5,428 nt of DNA from Chloroflexia bacterium (GTDB taxonomy: Bacteria; Chloroflexota; Chloroflexia; QHBQ01; JADMIH01). The position numbers were made by a program, and so were the translations under genes. Below the pieces are notes generated by a model, which ran no database searches, was not told where the DNA came from, and saw only the letters and a program-made list of their open reading frames with translations. Positions 1 to 5,160 of this stretch are shown in pieces. Positions within the stretch are counted from its first letter, which is position 1; every line of letters begins with the position of its first letter. Location of the stretch: assembly GCA_025927935.1 (NCBI GenBank), contig JAICKM010000496.1, forward strand, positions 1 through 5,428, in the 5' to 3' direction.

Positions 1-2
1 CG

Positions 3-929
3 ATGGAGAATATCAACTGGCGCCCCGTACAGGCCGCCGATCTGGAAGCCCTGGCGGCGCTGGACGCGGCGTGCCGGGCGGAGGATGGCCCTGTCTCCGT
101 CGCCGGCCCGAGCTATGAGACGCTGCTGGGCGCACCCGATACGGCCCTGCTGTGTGCCACGCGGGAGGGAAACCCGGAGATCGTCGCCGTGGGCTGGGTG
201 CAGGTGAACGGCGCGCAGGCCCGACTGGGGGGCAAGGTCCATCCCGCGGTGCGCCGGCAGGGCCTGGGCACGCATCTGCTGCGCTGGAGCGAAGCGCAAG
301 CCCGCGCCCTCGGCTCTCCGCAGACGCTCGTCATCCGCAATGAGGCCCTGAATAAAGGCAGCGCGGCGCTCTACGCTCAGGAGGGCTACGCCCGCGAGTT
401 CACCGAAAACTGGATGCAGAACTGGATGCAGCGCCCGTTGCACGAATCGGTGCCCGCCCTGGCCTCGCCGCTGCCTACGGTGGCGTGGACAGAGGAAAAC
501 GCGCCGCAGTTCTACGCGGCCTACTACACCAGCTTCTCCACGCGCCGCCGCGCGGATACGCCCGCGCCGGCCGCCGAGGACTGGATCGCCGACTACGCCG
601 ACGATCCCGACTTCCGCCCCGATTTGTCCCTGCTGGCGCTGGACGGCGACCGGCCTGCCGGCTTTATCGCCGCCGGGGTGCTGCATTTGCCGGACAGCGA
701 TCAGCCGGTGGGCTGGATCTCGCAGGTCGGGGTCGATCCCGCCTGGCGCGGGCGCGGGCTGGGCGCCGGGTTAGTTACCTCCGTGCTGGCCGCGTTCCAG
801 CGCGAAGGCTTCGCCGCCGTCGGCCTGCACGTCAACATCGACAACCCGAACGCCATCGCACTGTATGAGCGGCTGGGATTCCAGTTGGTCGGGCGGCGGG
901 CGAAGTACTCCAAGCCGTATACCCCGTAA
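3..929 (+). CDS. Tandem GNAT-family N-acetyltransferase
   Basis: Predicted cytosolic acetyl-CoA-dependent acyltransferase of 308 residues with two GNAT domains. The N-terminal domain (about 5-145) has the acetyl-CoA pyrophosphate loop R84-x-x-G87-x-G89 after a V-H-P strand, and a motif-B-like NKGSAALYAQEGY segment at 117-129. The C-terminal domain (about 160-305) is closer to consensus: a VGVDPAWRGRGLG loop at 242-254, then NPNAIALYERLGF at 281-293. Two-domain GNATs include mycothiol synthase (MshD), but nothing here shows a mycothiol role and the acceptor substrate is unknown. The N-terminal domain lacks the classic N-xx-A spacing, so it may be the degenerate, structural half. The ATG is two bases from the window edge, so no ribosome-binding site is visible and a start further upstream cannot be excluded. 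The gene converges on ispH and ends in a strong terminator. The family is secure, the substrate is not. Confidence 0.9.
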   Translation: MENINWRPVQAADLEALAALDAACRAEDGPVSVAGPSYETLLGAPDTALLCATREGNPEIVAVGWVQVNGAQARLGGKVHPAVRRQGLGTHLLRWSEAQARALGSPQTLVIRNEALNKGSAALYAQEGYAREFTENWMQNWMQRPLHESVPALASPLPTVAWTEENAPQFYAAYYTSFSTRRRADTPAPAAEDWIADYADDPDFRPDLSLLALDGDRPAGFIAAGVLHLPDSDQPVGWISQVGVDPAWRGRGLGAGLVTSVLAAFQREGFAAVGLHVNIDNPNAIALYERLGFQLVGRRAKYSKPYTP

Positions 930-946
930 TCTTGCCGCCGGGTACT

Positions 947-981
947 AAAAAGGGCCGCGCAACAGCGCGGCCCCCGTTTTT
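947..981. terminator. Bidirectional rho-independent terminator
   Basis: A perfect 9-bp GC-rich stem (GGGCCGCGC at 952-960, GCGCGGCCC at 965-973) encloses an AACA loop. On the plus strand it is followed by CCG and five T's (977-981). On the minus strand it is followed directly by five T's (complement of 947-951). It lies between the convergent GNAT gene, whose stop is at 927-929, and ispH, whose stop is at 1001-1003, and can serve both. Confidence 0.88.
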
Positions 982-1000
982 CCTCGAACCTTACTCAGCC

Positions 1001-1963
1001 CTACGCCGGCACGGCGGCCTGCTGCCGGGCGTCGATAGCCTTGATCGCGTCGAGCACGTCGTTGATGACCCAGTCGGGGGTGCTGGCGCCCGCCGTGACG
1101 CCGACCTTTTGCACACCTTCAAACCAGGCCGGATCCAGCTCTTCGGGGCGCTCGATGTGGTGGCTGGGGCAGTACTTCGCCGCCAGTTCGGCCAGGTGGC
1201 GCGTGTTGGCGCTCTCGTAGCCGCCGATGGCGATCACCAGATCCACTTCCTGGGCCAGCGCCTCGGCGGCGGGCTGGCGCTTGGCCGTGGGCAGGCAGAT
1301 CGTGTTGTGGACGTGGATCTCGGTGCCGAACTCCAGGAAGCGCCCGACCACCTCGGTGACGAACTGCTTGAACCAGGCCACATTCATCGTCGTCTGCGAC
1401 AGCAGGGCGATGCGCATCACCTTGGCGCCGGGCGTGCCCGCGGCCTCCAGCGCGGCGTCAATATCGGCGACGCTGCGGGCGCACACGGCGCGGCGCAGGT
1501 TCTTGGGCCGCTTGCGCTCGACCAGGCTGCCGGGTGTGGGTGGCACGGTACCGTCGAGGCTGGAGTTGGCCCAGCCGAGGATGCCCCTGGTCTCCGGGTG
1601 GAAGCTGTCGCCGTAGACGATGACCCAGGAGCCTTCGTCGGCTTCCTTCTTGGCCGTCTGCTGCACGCGCGTGACCAGCGGGCAGGTCGTGTCGATGACG
1701 GTGCGCCCGGCGGCCTGGGCGCGCGCCGCGATGTCGGGTGCCGCGCCGTGGGCGGTAATGGCGACGGTGGGCGCCTGGACCTGCTCCAGCCCATCCTTCA
1801 CCTGCACGCCCTGCCCGGCCAGGCGCTCCACCAACTGCGGGTTATGGACCAGCGTGCCCAGCGTATCGATCTCCGCGTGCTGCTGCCCTGCTTCCGCGAT
1901 ATGGTCAAGGGTCATCTTGACCCCGAAGCACATGCCCATCTCGCGTGCGAGCTTAATTTCCAT
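1001..1963 (-). CDS. ispH: 4-hydroxy-3-methylbut-2-enyl diphosphate reductase
   Basis: Last enzyme of the MEP isoprenoid pathway. It reduces HMBPP to IPP and DMAPP with a [4Fe-4S] cluster in the cytosol. The 320-residue product has all three cluster cysteines: C12 in GMCFGV, C94 in DTTCPLVT and C223 in NTICLPT. It also has the substrate-pocket residues H40 (LVHN), H72 (AHG), H122 and E124 (FHPE), T191/T192 (SQTT), N253 (SANT) and S294 (GASTPD). These match the known E. coli residues by position in their motifs. The segment between the HPE and QTT motifs (122-192) is roughly 25 residues longer than I recall for E. coli IspH. The ATG at 1963 is preceded by AGGAG at a slightly long spacing of 11 nt. 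The gene is transcribed alone from a promoter at 2185-2214, through a leader of about 215 nt, and ends at the terminator shared with the GNAT gene. Confidence 0.97.
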   Translation of the reverse strand: MEIKLAREMGMCFGVKMTLDHIAEAGQQHAEIDTLGTLVHNPQLVERLAGQGVQVKDGLEQVQAPTVAITAHGAAPDIAARAQAAGRTVIDTTCPLVTRVQQTAKKEADEGSWVIVYGDSFHPETRGILGWANSSLDGTVPPTPGSLVERKRPKNLRRAVCARSVADIDAALEAAGTPGAKVMRIALLSQTTMNVAWFKQFVTEVVGRFLEFGTEIHVHNTICLPTAKRQPAAEALAQEVDLVIAIGGYESANTRHLAELAAKYCPSHHIERPEELDPAWFEGVQKVGVTAGASTPDWVINDVLDAIKAIDARQQAAVPA

Positions 1964-1974
1964 CAGTGTGTCTA

Positions 1975-1979
1975 CTCCT
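1975..1979 (-). promoter_or_regulatory. Ribosome-binding site of ispH
   Basis: AGGAG on the minus strand lies 11 nt before the ATG at 1963. This is longer than the usual 5-9 nt, but it supports this start, since the GMCFGV cluster motif begins only ten codons in. Confidence 0.6.
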
Positions 1980-2070
1980 AGCCGGCCCGCGTGGCCCTAC
2001 CCGGCGCCGCCGCGAGTCTGATTCTGGCGTGAATACCTGCGATCCACGAATAATAACGCTCTTATGCCCG

Positions 2071-2100
2071 TCGCGCTTACACCCGATGTGATTCGCGCGA
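2071..2100 (-). other. Possible hairpin in the ispH leader
   Basis: On the minus strand TCGCGC (2095-2100) pairs with GCGCGA (2071-2076), and CAC/GTG can pair inside the loop. A second possible stem, GCCGGC at 2146-2151 with GCCGGC at 2125-2130, lies nearer the promoter. Both are in the predicted ispH leader. Six-base GC palindromes are common by chance in DNA of this composition, and I recognise no riboswitch class. Confidence 0.25.
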
Positions 2101-2184
2101 ACCCACTTAGATAACGGCTCATTTGCCGGCGTAGTTTCCCATCGTGCCGGCGCGCGACCGCGCAAGGCGTACCTAACCACGCTA

Positions 2185-2214
2185 ACTATACCAACTCTAT
2201 ACGAGGCGTGTCAA
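2185..2214 (-). promoter_or_regulatory. Sigma70-type promoter for ispH
   Basis: On the minus strand a consensus -35 TTGACA (2209-2214) is followed after 18 bp by a near-consensus -10 TATAGT (2185-2190). Transcription would start near 2178 and run towards ispH, giving an untranslated leader of about 215 nt. The rest of the intergenic region 1964-2279 holds the leader, possible hairpins, and the upstream sequences of the KTSC gene. I see no convincing plus-strand promoter: TATACC (2187-2192) and TATACG (2198-2203) lack a matching -35. Confidence 0.75.
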
Positions 2215-2245
2215 TCGGCGGAGAACTACGTTAGAAGGGGAGCAG

Positions 2246-2299
2246 ATGAGCACGCTAACGACGCGCAGGAGGCACCGCTATGCAACGCGAACCGTTTAA
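2246..2299 (+). other. Possible short upstream ORF overlapping the KTSC gene start
   Basis: ATG at 2246, preceded by AAGGGGAG (2235-2242), opens a 17-codon frame beginning MSTLTTRRRHRY. It ends with TAA at 2297-2299, inside the KTSC gene in another frame. The CGTTAG (2229-2234) and CTAACG (2255-2260) inverted repeat brackets its start. If translated, it would couple ribosome traffic to the downstream start. The purine-rich stretch sits close to the ATG (about 3-5 nt), so this is only a possibility. Confidence 0.25.
2267..2272 (+). promoter_or_regulatory. Ribosome-binding site of the KTSC gene
   Basis: A full AGGAGG Shine-Dalgarno sequence lies 7 nt before the ATG at 2280, fixing this start with confidence. 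Confidence 0.9.
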
Positions 2300-2528
2300 T
2301 TCGAGCACGATCCTCACGGCAGGCTACGATGCCGGTAGCCGGACGCTGGAAATCGAGTTCCGCAACCACCGGCTCTATCGCTACCTGGATGTGCCCGCGC
2401 AGGTCTGGCAGGACCTACAGACCGCCCCGTCGCCGGGCGCGTACTTCACGGCGAGCATCCGCAACGATTACGAGTGCTGGCGGCAGGTCAATCTAGCCGG
2501 GGTCAAGCACCGGAGCGCGACAAAATAG
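2280..2528 (+). CDS. KTSC domain-containing protein
   Basis: Small 82-residue protein made almost wholly of a KTSC domain. This domain is also found at the C-terminus of some lysyl-tRNA synthetases and has been suggested, without proof, to bind RNA. Supporting features are S8-S9 followed by a GYD turn (15-17), the strand LEIEFRNHRLYRY with the characteristic Y-x-Y (Y33, Y35), VP at 38-39, the small-residue segment APSPGAYF (49-56) and the closing IRNDY (60-64). It has no signal peptide or membrane segment and is predicted cytosolic. The AGGAGG ribosome-binding site at ideal spacing supports the start. The gene diverges from ispH and converges on the M24 peptidase, with only 27 bp to the peptidase's stop codon. 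The domain call is firm; the function is unknown. Confidence 0.9.
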   Translation: MQREPFNSSTILTAGYDAGSRTLEIEFRNHRLYRYLDVPAQVWQDLQTAPSPGAYFTASIRNDYECWRQVNLAGVKHRSATK

Positions 2529-2531
2529 GCT

Positions 2532-2549
2532 GGCGGGCGTGCGCCCGCC
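2532..2549. terminator. Hairpin terminator between convergent genes
   Basis: GGCGGGC (2532-2538) and GCCCGCC (2543-2549) form a perfect 7-bp GC stem with a 4-nt loop. It fills most of the 27-bp gap between the KTSC stop (2526-2528) and the peptidase stop (2556-2558). The U-tracts are weak: GTTATTCT on the plus side and TATTTT a few bases on from the stem on the minus side. A bidirectional terminator is likely from position and stem strength. Confidence 0.65.
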
Positions 2550-2555
2550 GGCCCG

Positions 2556-3695
2556 TTATTCTACGACGACCAGTTCGCGCGGGGCGTTGTTCATACGTTG
2601 CGCGCCGGTGGGGGTCAGCACCACCGTATCCTCGATACGCACCCCGAAGCGGCCCTTCAGATAGAGGCCCGGCTCCACGGTGAAGGCCATGCCGGGGGCC
2701 AGCACCATTTGCCCGCCCTGGACCAGATAGGGCGGCTCGTGTGCGTCGAGGCCGATGCCGTGGCCCAGCCGGTGCGTGAAATACTGGCCGTAGCCCGCCT
2801 GGGTGAAGAAGTCGCGCACCACCGAGTCCAGTTGCTCGCCGGTCATGCCGGGTTGGGCCGCCTGCACGCCCTTCTCCTGTCCCTGGTAGACCAGGTCATA
2901 CACCTGGCGCATCTCCGCGTCCGGCTCCCGGCCCACAGCCACGGTGCGCGTCATGTCGGCGTTATAGCCGCTCAGCACGCCGCCGAAGTCGAGCACGACC
3001 AGGTCGCCCGGCTGGATGATGCGGTCGCTGGCGGTATGGTGGGGCGACGCGCCGTTGGGTCCGCTGCCCACGATGGGTCCCCACTCGATACGCAGACCCC
3101 GTGCGCGCAACAAGCCCGCGATAGTCTCTGCGATCTGATGCTCGCTCTGCCCGCTGAAGCGCAGTTGCCGGATTTCGGCAAACACGGCATCGGCCTGAGC
3201 GCCGGCCTCGGCCATAGCGGCCACTTCGGCGGCGTCTTTCACCAGGCGCAATGGCTCCAGCACCAGCGCGGCGGTGCTGAAGGTGGCGCGGGGCAGGGCC
3301 GCTTGCAGGCGCAGCAGGAAAACCGCCCAGAGTTGATCGCCCACGGCGACGGTGCCGGTGAACCCCTGGCTTTCGCCCGGCGGCTGTACCAGGCGGGCCA
3401 CCAGGCGCGCCGGGTCCTCGTTTTCCTGCCAGGCCGCGACCTGGAGGCTCGCCGGGAGGGACGGCAAACCGGGGGCCTCGAAGGCGGGGATCACCAGGTG
3501 GCTCGGCCCGTTGGCGGGGACGATCAGCAGTGAGAGGCGCTCGCTGAGGTGCGGGTTGAGTCCGGTCAGGTAGCGCATATCGGACGAGGGGCCGATAAAA
3601 CAATAATCAAGGCCGGCATGGCGCAACTGCTCGCGCGTATGCTCCAGGCGGGTCTCATACAGCGCCTGCGGGGGTCCGGCGGTGGTCGTCTCCAT
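2556..3695 (-). CDS. M24-family Xaa-Pro-type metallopeptidase
   Basis: Predicted cytosolic dinuclear-metal peptidase of the aminopeptidase P/prolidase type, 379 residues. An N-terminal creatinase-like domain (about 12-150, with SSDMRYLTG at 37-45) precedes the pita-bread catalytic domain (about 155-375). All five expected metal ligands are present: D236 (VLDFGG), D247 (NADMTRT), H312 (GHGIG), E341 (VEPG) and E355 (RIED). The probable catalytic histidines are H219 (SPHH) and H319 (DAHEPP). The intact set argues for an active enzyme rather than a creatinase-like relative. Whether it removes an N-terminal residue before proline or cleaves Xaa-Pro dipeptides cannot be decided. GGGAGGA (3707-3713) lies 11 nt before the ATG. 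The gene follows the small lysine-rich gene with a 93-bp gap and may be read partly from that gene's promoter, since I see no clear promoter of its own. Confidence 0.93.
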   Translation of the reverse strand: METTTAGPPQALYETRLEHTREQLRHAGLDYCFIGPSSDMRYLTGLNPHLSERLSLLIVPANGPSHLVIPAFEAPGLPSLPASLQVAAWQENEDPARLVARLVQPPGESQGFTGTVAVGDQLWAVFLLRLQAALPRATFSTAALVLEPLRLVKDAAEVAAMAEAGAQADAVFAEIRQLRFSGQSEHQIAETIAGLLRARGLRIEWGPIVGSGPNGASPHHTASDRIIQPGDLVVLDFGGVLSGYNADMTRTVAVGREPDAEMRQVYDLVYQGQEKGVQAAQPGMTGEQLDSVVRDFFTQAGYGQYFTHRLGHGIGLDAHEPPYLVQGGQMVLAPGMAFTVEPGLYLKGRFGVRIEDTVVLTPTGAQRMNNAPRELVVVE

Positions 3696-3706
3696 CAGGG
3701 ATCGGG

Positions 3707-3713
3707 TCCTCCC
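3707..3713 (-). promoter_or_regulatory. Ribosome-binding site of the M24 peptidase gene
   Basis: GGGAGGA on the minus strand lies 11 nt before the ATG at 3695. As for ispH, the spacing is on the long side, but no better start exists nearby. It lies directly after the T-rich tail of the terminator-like hairpin at 3714-3744. Confidence 0.6.
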
Positions 3714-3744
3714 AAAGAAAATGCCGGACTACAGTCGCGCCGGC
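3714..3744 (-). terminator. Terminator- or attenuator-like hairpin ahead of the peptidase gene
   Basis: On the minus strand GCCGG and CCGGC (outer stem, 3740-3744 with 3723-3727) enclose a 12-nt loop that can fold further through GAC/GTC. The stem is followed by ATTTTCTTT (3714-3722). It lies between the small lysine-rich gene and the peptidase, so it could terminate the short transcript with partial read-through. The 5-bp stem makes this tentative. An 8-bp direct repeat, GACTACAG (3727-3734 and 3761-3768, plus strand), lies in the same spacer. Confidence 0.35.
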
Positions 3745-3788
3745 CCATGGAAGGCGGCACGACTACAGCCCGGCGTAGCTGCGACAAA

Positions 3789-3878
3789 CTACTTCTTCAC
3801 CGGGGCCGGCGCCGGAGCAGCTTTCTTGTCGGATTTTGGCTTCTTTTTCTCTTTATTCTTCGGACTTTTATCGCCCAT
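3789..3878 (-). CDS. Small lysine-rich hypothetical protein (29 residues)
   Basis: A 29-residue basic protein starting MGDKSPKNKEKKK, with a Lys-rich middle, an Ala-Pro run (AAPAPAPV) and a VKK end. Twelve of its 29 residues are lysine. From memory, short uncharacterised proteins starting MGDKSPK occur in several bacterial phyla. This is recollection, not a search result. Support here: an ATG with AAAGGGGA (3888-3895) about 9 nt upstream, a strong sigma70-type promoter (3972-4000) pointing into it, and no competing gene on either strand. The predicted protein is probably disordered and might bind nucleic acid or another acidic partner, but that is inferred from charge alone. The Lys-coding part is much richer in A than its neighbours because of AAA/AAG codons. 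The leader of about 87 nt contains a GC hairpin (CCGCC 3929-3933 with GGCGG 3938-3942). The peptidase gene lies 93 bp downstream. Confidence 0.7.
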   Translation of the reverse strand: MGDKSPKNKEKKKPKSDKKAAPAPAPVKK

Positions 3879-3887
3879 GGCCGTGAT

Positions 3888-3895
3888 TCCCCTTT
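3888..3895 (-). promoter_or_regulatory. Ribosome-binding site of the small lysine-rich gene
   Basis: AAAGGGGA on the minus strand lies 9 nt before the ATG at 3878, a reasonable purine-rich site that supports translation of this short gene. Confidence 0.55.
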
Positions 3896-3951
3896 CTCTC
3901 CCTAGGAGCTGGAACATGGAATGAGGAGCCGCCGGGAGGCGGTGGCCGCAC

Positions 3952-3992
3952 AATTTAGGCGGGCCTAGCTTATCCTAGCACGGTCCTAAATT
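3952..3992. promoter_or_regulatory. Inverted repeat over the promoter, possible operator
   Basis: AATTTAGG (3952-3959) and CCTAAATT (3985-3992) form a perfect 8-bp inverted repeat with half-sites 33 bp apart. They bracket the -10 box: one half lies between -35 and -10, the other just after the predicted transcription start. Inside, CCTAGC is repeated directly at 3964-3969 and 3974-3979, exactly 10 bp apart. An AT-rich inverted repeat in this GC-rich DNA, centred on a -10 box, resembles an operator. A large RNA hairpin in read-through transcripts from the upstream gene is the alternative, but no U-tract follows. Confidence 0.45.
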
Positions 3993-4000
3993 ACTGTCAA
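3972..4000 (-). promoter_or_regulatory. Sigma70-type promoter for the small lysine-rich gene
   Basis: On the minus strand a consensus TTGACA (3995-4000) and TAGGAT (3972-3977) are separated by exactly 17 bp. Transcription would start near 3965 and run into the lysine-rich gene, and possibly on into the M24 peptidase. The -35 begins 12 bp after the stop codon of the phosphotransferase gene. Confidence 0.75.
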
Positions 4001-4012
4001 GTGCGGATCGGA

Positions 4013-4906
4013 TCATTCACTTATGCCGTATCCCTGGGGATTTTCCTCGCCGGCCAGGATGGCCCGGAAGTCGGTCAACGCCGCCGGGTAGCGTGCGGGA
4101 TCAAAGCGGTCATAGCTCCCTGCGCGAGGCAGGGTGATGCTGAGGCAATGCAGGGCCATGCGCACGCGCATGCGCGCCGGGAAGGCGGGATCATCCGCAT
4201 AGCCGGCCATCAGCAGGAAGCGCGGGCGCAGCGCGGGTGGGTAATACCACCAGAGCAACGCGCCCACGTCGGCGGCCGGGTCGTCCAGGGCCATCGCTTC
4301 CAGATCGACGATGTAGAGCCTGCCCTGCGGAGTCAGCAGCCAGTTGGCGTTGCAGATGTCGTTATGCGCGGCGACCAGGCCCGTTCCCACGAACGCGGCC
4401 ATCTCTGCCGCGAGCCGGTCCAGGGCGCTATCGATAAAGCCGGCCACTGCGGGCACCTGGGCTTTGTGCGCCTCCCAGCGGCGGCGGACCCCGGCGAGCA
4501 TCCGCAACCCCGCCTCGTCCAGCCGGTCCGATGGCGGCGGGGGCAGGACGGCGCGCACACCCGCGTCGTGGTGCATGCGCCGCACCATCGTGGCGACTTG
4601 TTCGAGATGCGTCTGGAAGTCTCTTCGGCTGGGGGTGCGCCCGGCGATGCGTGGCTGCACGAGGATAGTCGTCCCGTCCGTGAGGCGCCCGGCCGCCCGC
4701 ACCGATGGTGAGAGTCCGGCGGCGGCCATCGCCTGCGCCCGCTCCACCGCGGCGCCGAGTTTCACGAACCAAGCGCGCCCGCTGCTCGTAGCGAAATAGG
4801 TCTCCTGCCCGCTGCCCTGCGGGTAGTCGAAAGTCCAGGGACCGGGGGCGAGGTGGGCCTGGAGGAAAGCTGCTACTTCAGCCTGGTGCGGGTATTTGTC
4901 CGGCAT
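4013..4906 (-). CDS. APH/choline-kinase-like phosphotransferase
   Basis: Predicted cytosolic ATP-dependent small-molecule kinase with the protein-kinase-like fold, 297 residues from this start. Features: a likely ATP-binding lysine K49 (WFVKL), a hinge-like ILVQPRIAG (about 81-89), the catalytic loop H181-N-D183 with N188 (HNDICNAN, matching HxDxxxxN), and the metal-binding D201-L-E203 (IVDLE) followed by DDPAADVG. HND with D-x-E resembles choline/ethanolamine-kinase and LicA-type members more than typical aminoglycoside kinases (HGD). The substrate is unknown and a resistance role should not be assumed. The frame is open up to an ATG at 4927, but that codon lies in the terminal repeat of the inserted element. 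The ATG at 4906 is outside the element and has AAAGGA just upstream, so I take it as the native start. The gene probably once followed the partial gene at 5219 closely. Confidence 0.87.
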   Translation of the reverse strand: MPDKYPHQAEVAAFLQAHLAPGPWTFDYPQGSGQETYFATSSGRAWFVKLGAAVERAQAMAAAGLSPSVRAAGRLTDGTTILVQPRIAGRTPSRRDFQTHLEQVATMVRRMHHDAGVRAVLPPPPSDRLDEAGLRMLAGVRRRWEAHKAQVPAVAGFIDSALDRLAAEMAAFVGTGLVAAHNDICNANWLLTPQGRLYIVDLEAMALDDPAADVGALLWWYYPPALRPRFLLMAGYADDPAFPARMRVRMALHCLSITLPRAGSYDRFDPARYPAALTDFRAILAGEENPQGYGISE

Positions 4907-4913
4907 AGGTCCT

Positions 4914-4920
4914 TTCTGGT
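4914..4920 (+). repeat. Target-site duplication, left copy
   Basis: TTCTGGT lies directly outside the left inverted repeat and is identical to the bases directly outside the right one (5161-5167). This marks a transposition event. It abuts the AGGA preceding the phosphotransferase's native ATG. Confidence 0.85.
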
Positions 4921-4942
4921 CTGACATCCATTCATAACTCGG
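4921..4942 (-). repeat. Left terminal inverted repeat
   Basis: Perfect 22-bp match to the reverse complement of 5139-5160. Read outward on the minus strand, it contains three ATG triplets (4933-4935, 4929-4931 and 4925-4927) in three different frames. The last is in frame with the phosphotransferase. Confidence 0.9.
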
Positions 4943-5138
4943 CGAGTTAGCTATTCAGCCGGAAAGATGCGGCAAATCAGACGAAAAATGCAGTAACACC
5001 GGCAAGCTGCGGGCACGGCGAATTCACGCCGCTGGCGGATGGGCAGCGGTGGAGCGCAGCGTTGAGGTCTCGCGTTGGCTCTTGGGTAGCTAAAGTGCGC
5101 CCCTTTTCTGCTCTCCCCACAGCTCTGTACGAACTCCT

Positions 5139-5160
5139 CCGAGTTATGAATGGATGTCAG
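5139..5160 (+). repeat. Right terminal inverted repeat
   Basis: Perfect 22-bp partner of the left repeat. Read outward on the plus strand it also presents three ATGs in three frames, but here they face the antisense side of the partial gene and open no convincing gene. Confidence 0.9.

Larger units (their letters stand above)
4921..5160. mobile_element. MITE-like non-autonomous element, 240 bp
   Basis: The ends are perfect 22-bp terminal inverted repeats (4921-4942 and 5139-5160), each reading inward from CTGACATCC to AACTCGG. Similarity continues a little further inward with a one-base offset (GAGTT on both sides). A 7-bp duplication, TTCTGGT, flanks the element. There is no coding sequence: the longest plausible frame inside is a few codons, so mobility would need a transposase supplied elsewhere. 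The interior contains a hairpin, CGGCG-AATTCA-CGCCG (5016-5031), nested in GCTGC/GCAGC (5006-5010 and 5043-5047). I cannot name the parental insertion-sequence family from the ends alone. The perfect repeats and duplication suggest a recent insertion. Confidence 0.87.

Noticed and set aside
932..1981. Long plus-strand frame covering all of ispH
   Set aside because: It lies antisense to a gene with every catalytic residue of IspH. Its His/Gly/Arg-rich translation is a shadow typical of GC-rich DNA.
1953..2180. 75-codon minus-strand frame from a GTG at 2180 that overlaps the ispH start
   Set aside because: It begins at the predicted transcription start with no ribosome-binding site, is Arg-rich in the way of GC-rich random frames, and resembles no family I know.
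2598..3533. 311-codon plus-strand frame across the peptidase
   Set aside because: It is antisense to the M24 peptidase, whose complete metal-ligand set shows which strand is coding.
3682..3924. Plus-strand frame rich in Phe and Leu that might look like a small membrane protein
   Set aside because: Its Phe/Leu run is only the reverse complement of the lysine codons of the small minus-strand gene, which has a promoter and ribosome-binding site in its own direction.
3952..3992. The AATTTAGG/CCTAAATT repeat considered as a terminator of the phosphotransferase gene
   Set aside because: No T-run follows on the minus strand, and the structure overlaps a good promoter, so an operator reading fits better.
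4001..4711. 236-codon plus-strand frame across the phosphotransferase
   Set aside because: It is antisense to the kinase motifs and lacks recognisable domains.
4967..4996. Nine-codon plus-strand frame (MRQIRRKMQ) inside the inserted element
   Set aside because: Too short and without supporting evidence; the element appears non-coding.
5006..5047. Nested hairpin inside the element considered as a terminator or a CRISPR-like repeat
   Set aside because: There is no U-tract and no repeated spacer pattern; internal stems are common in such elements.
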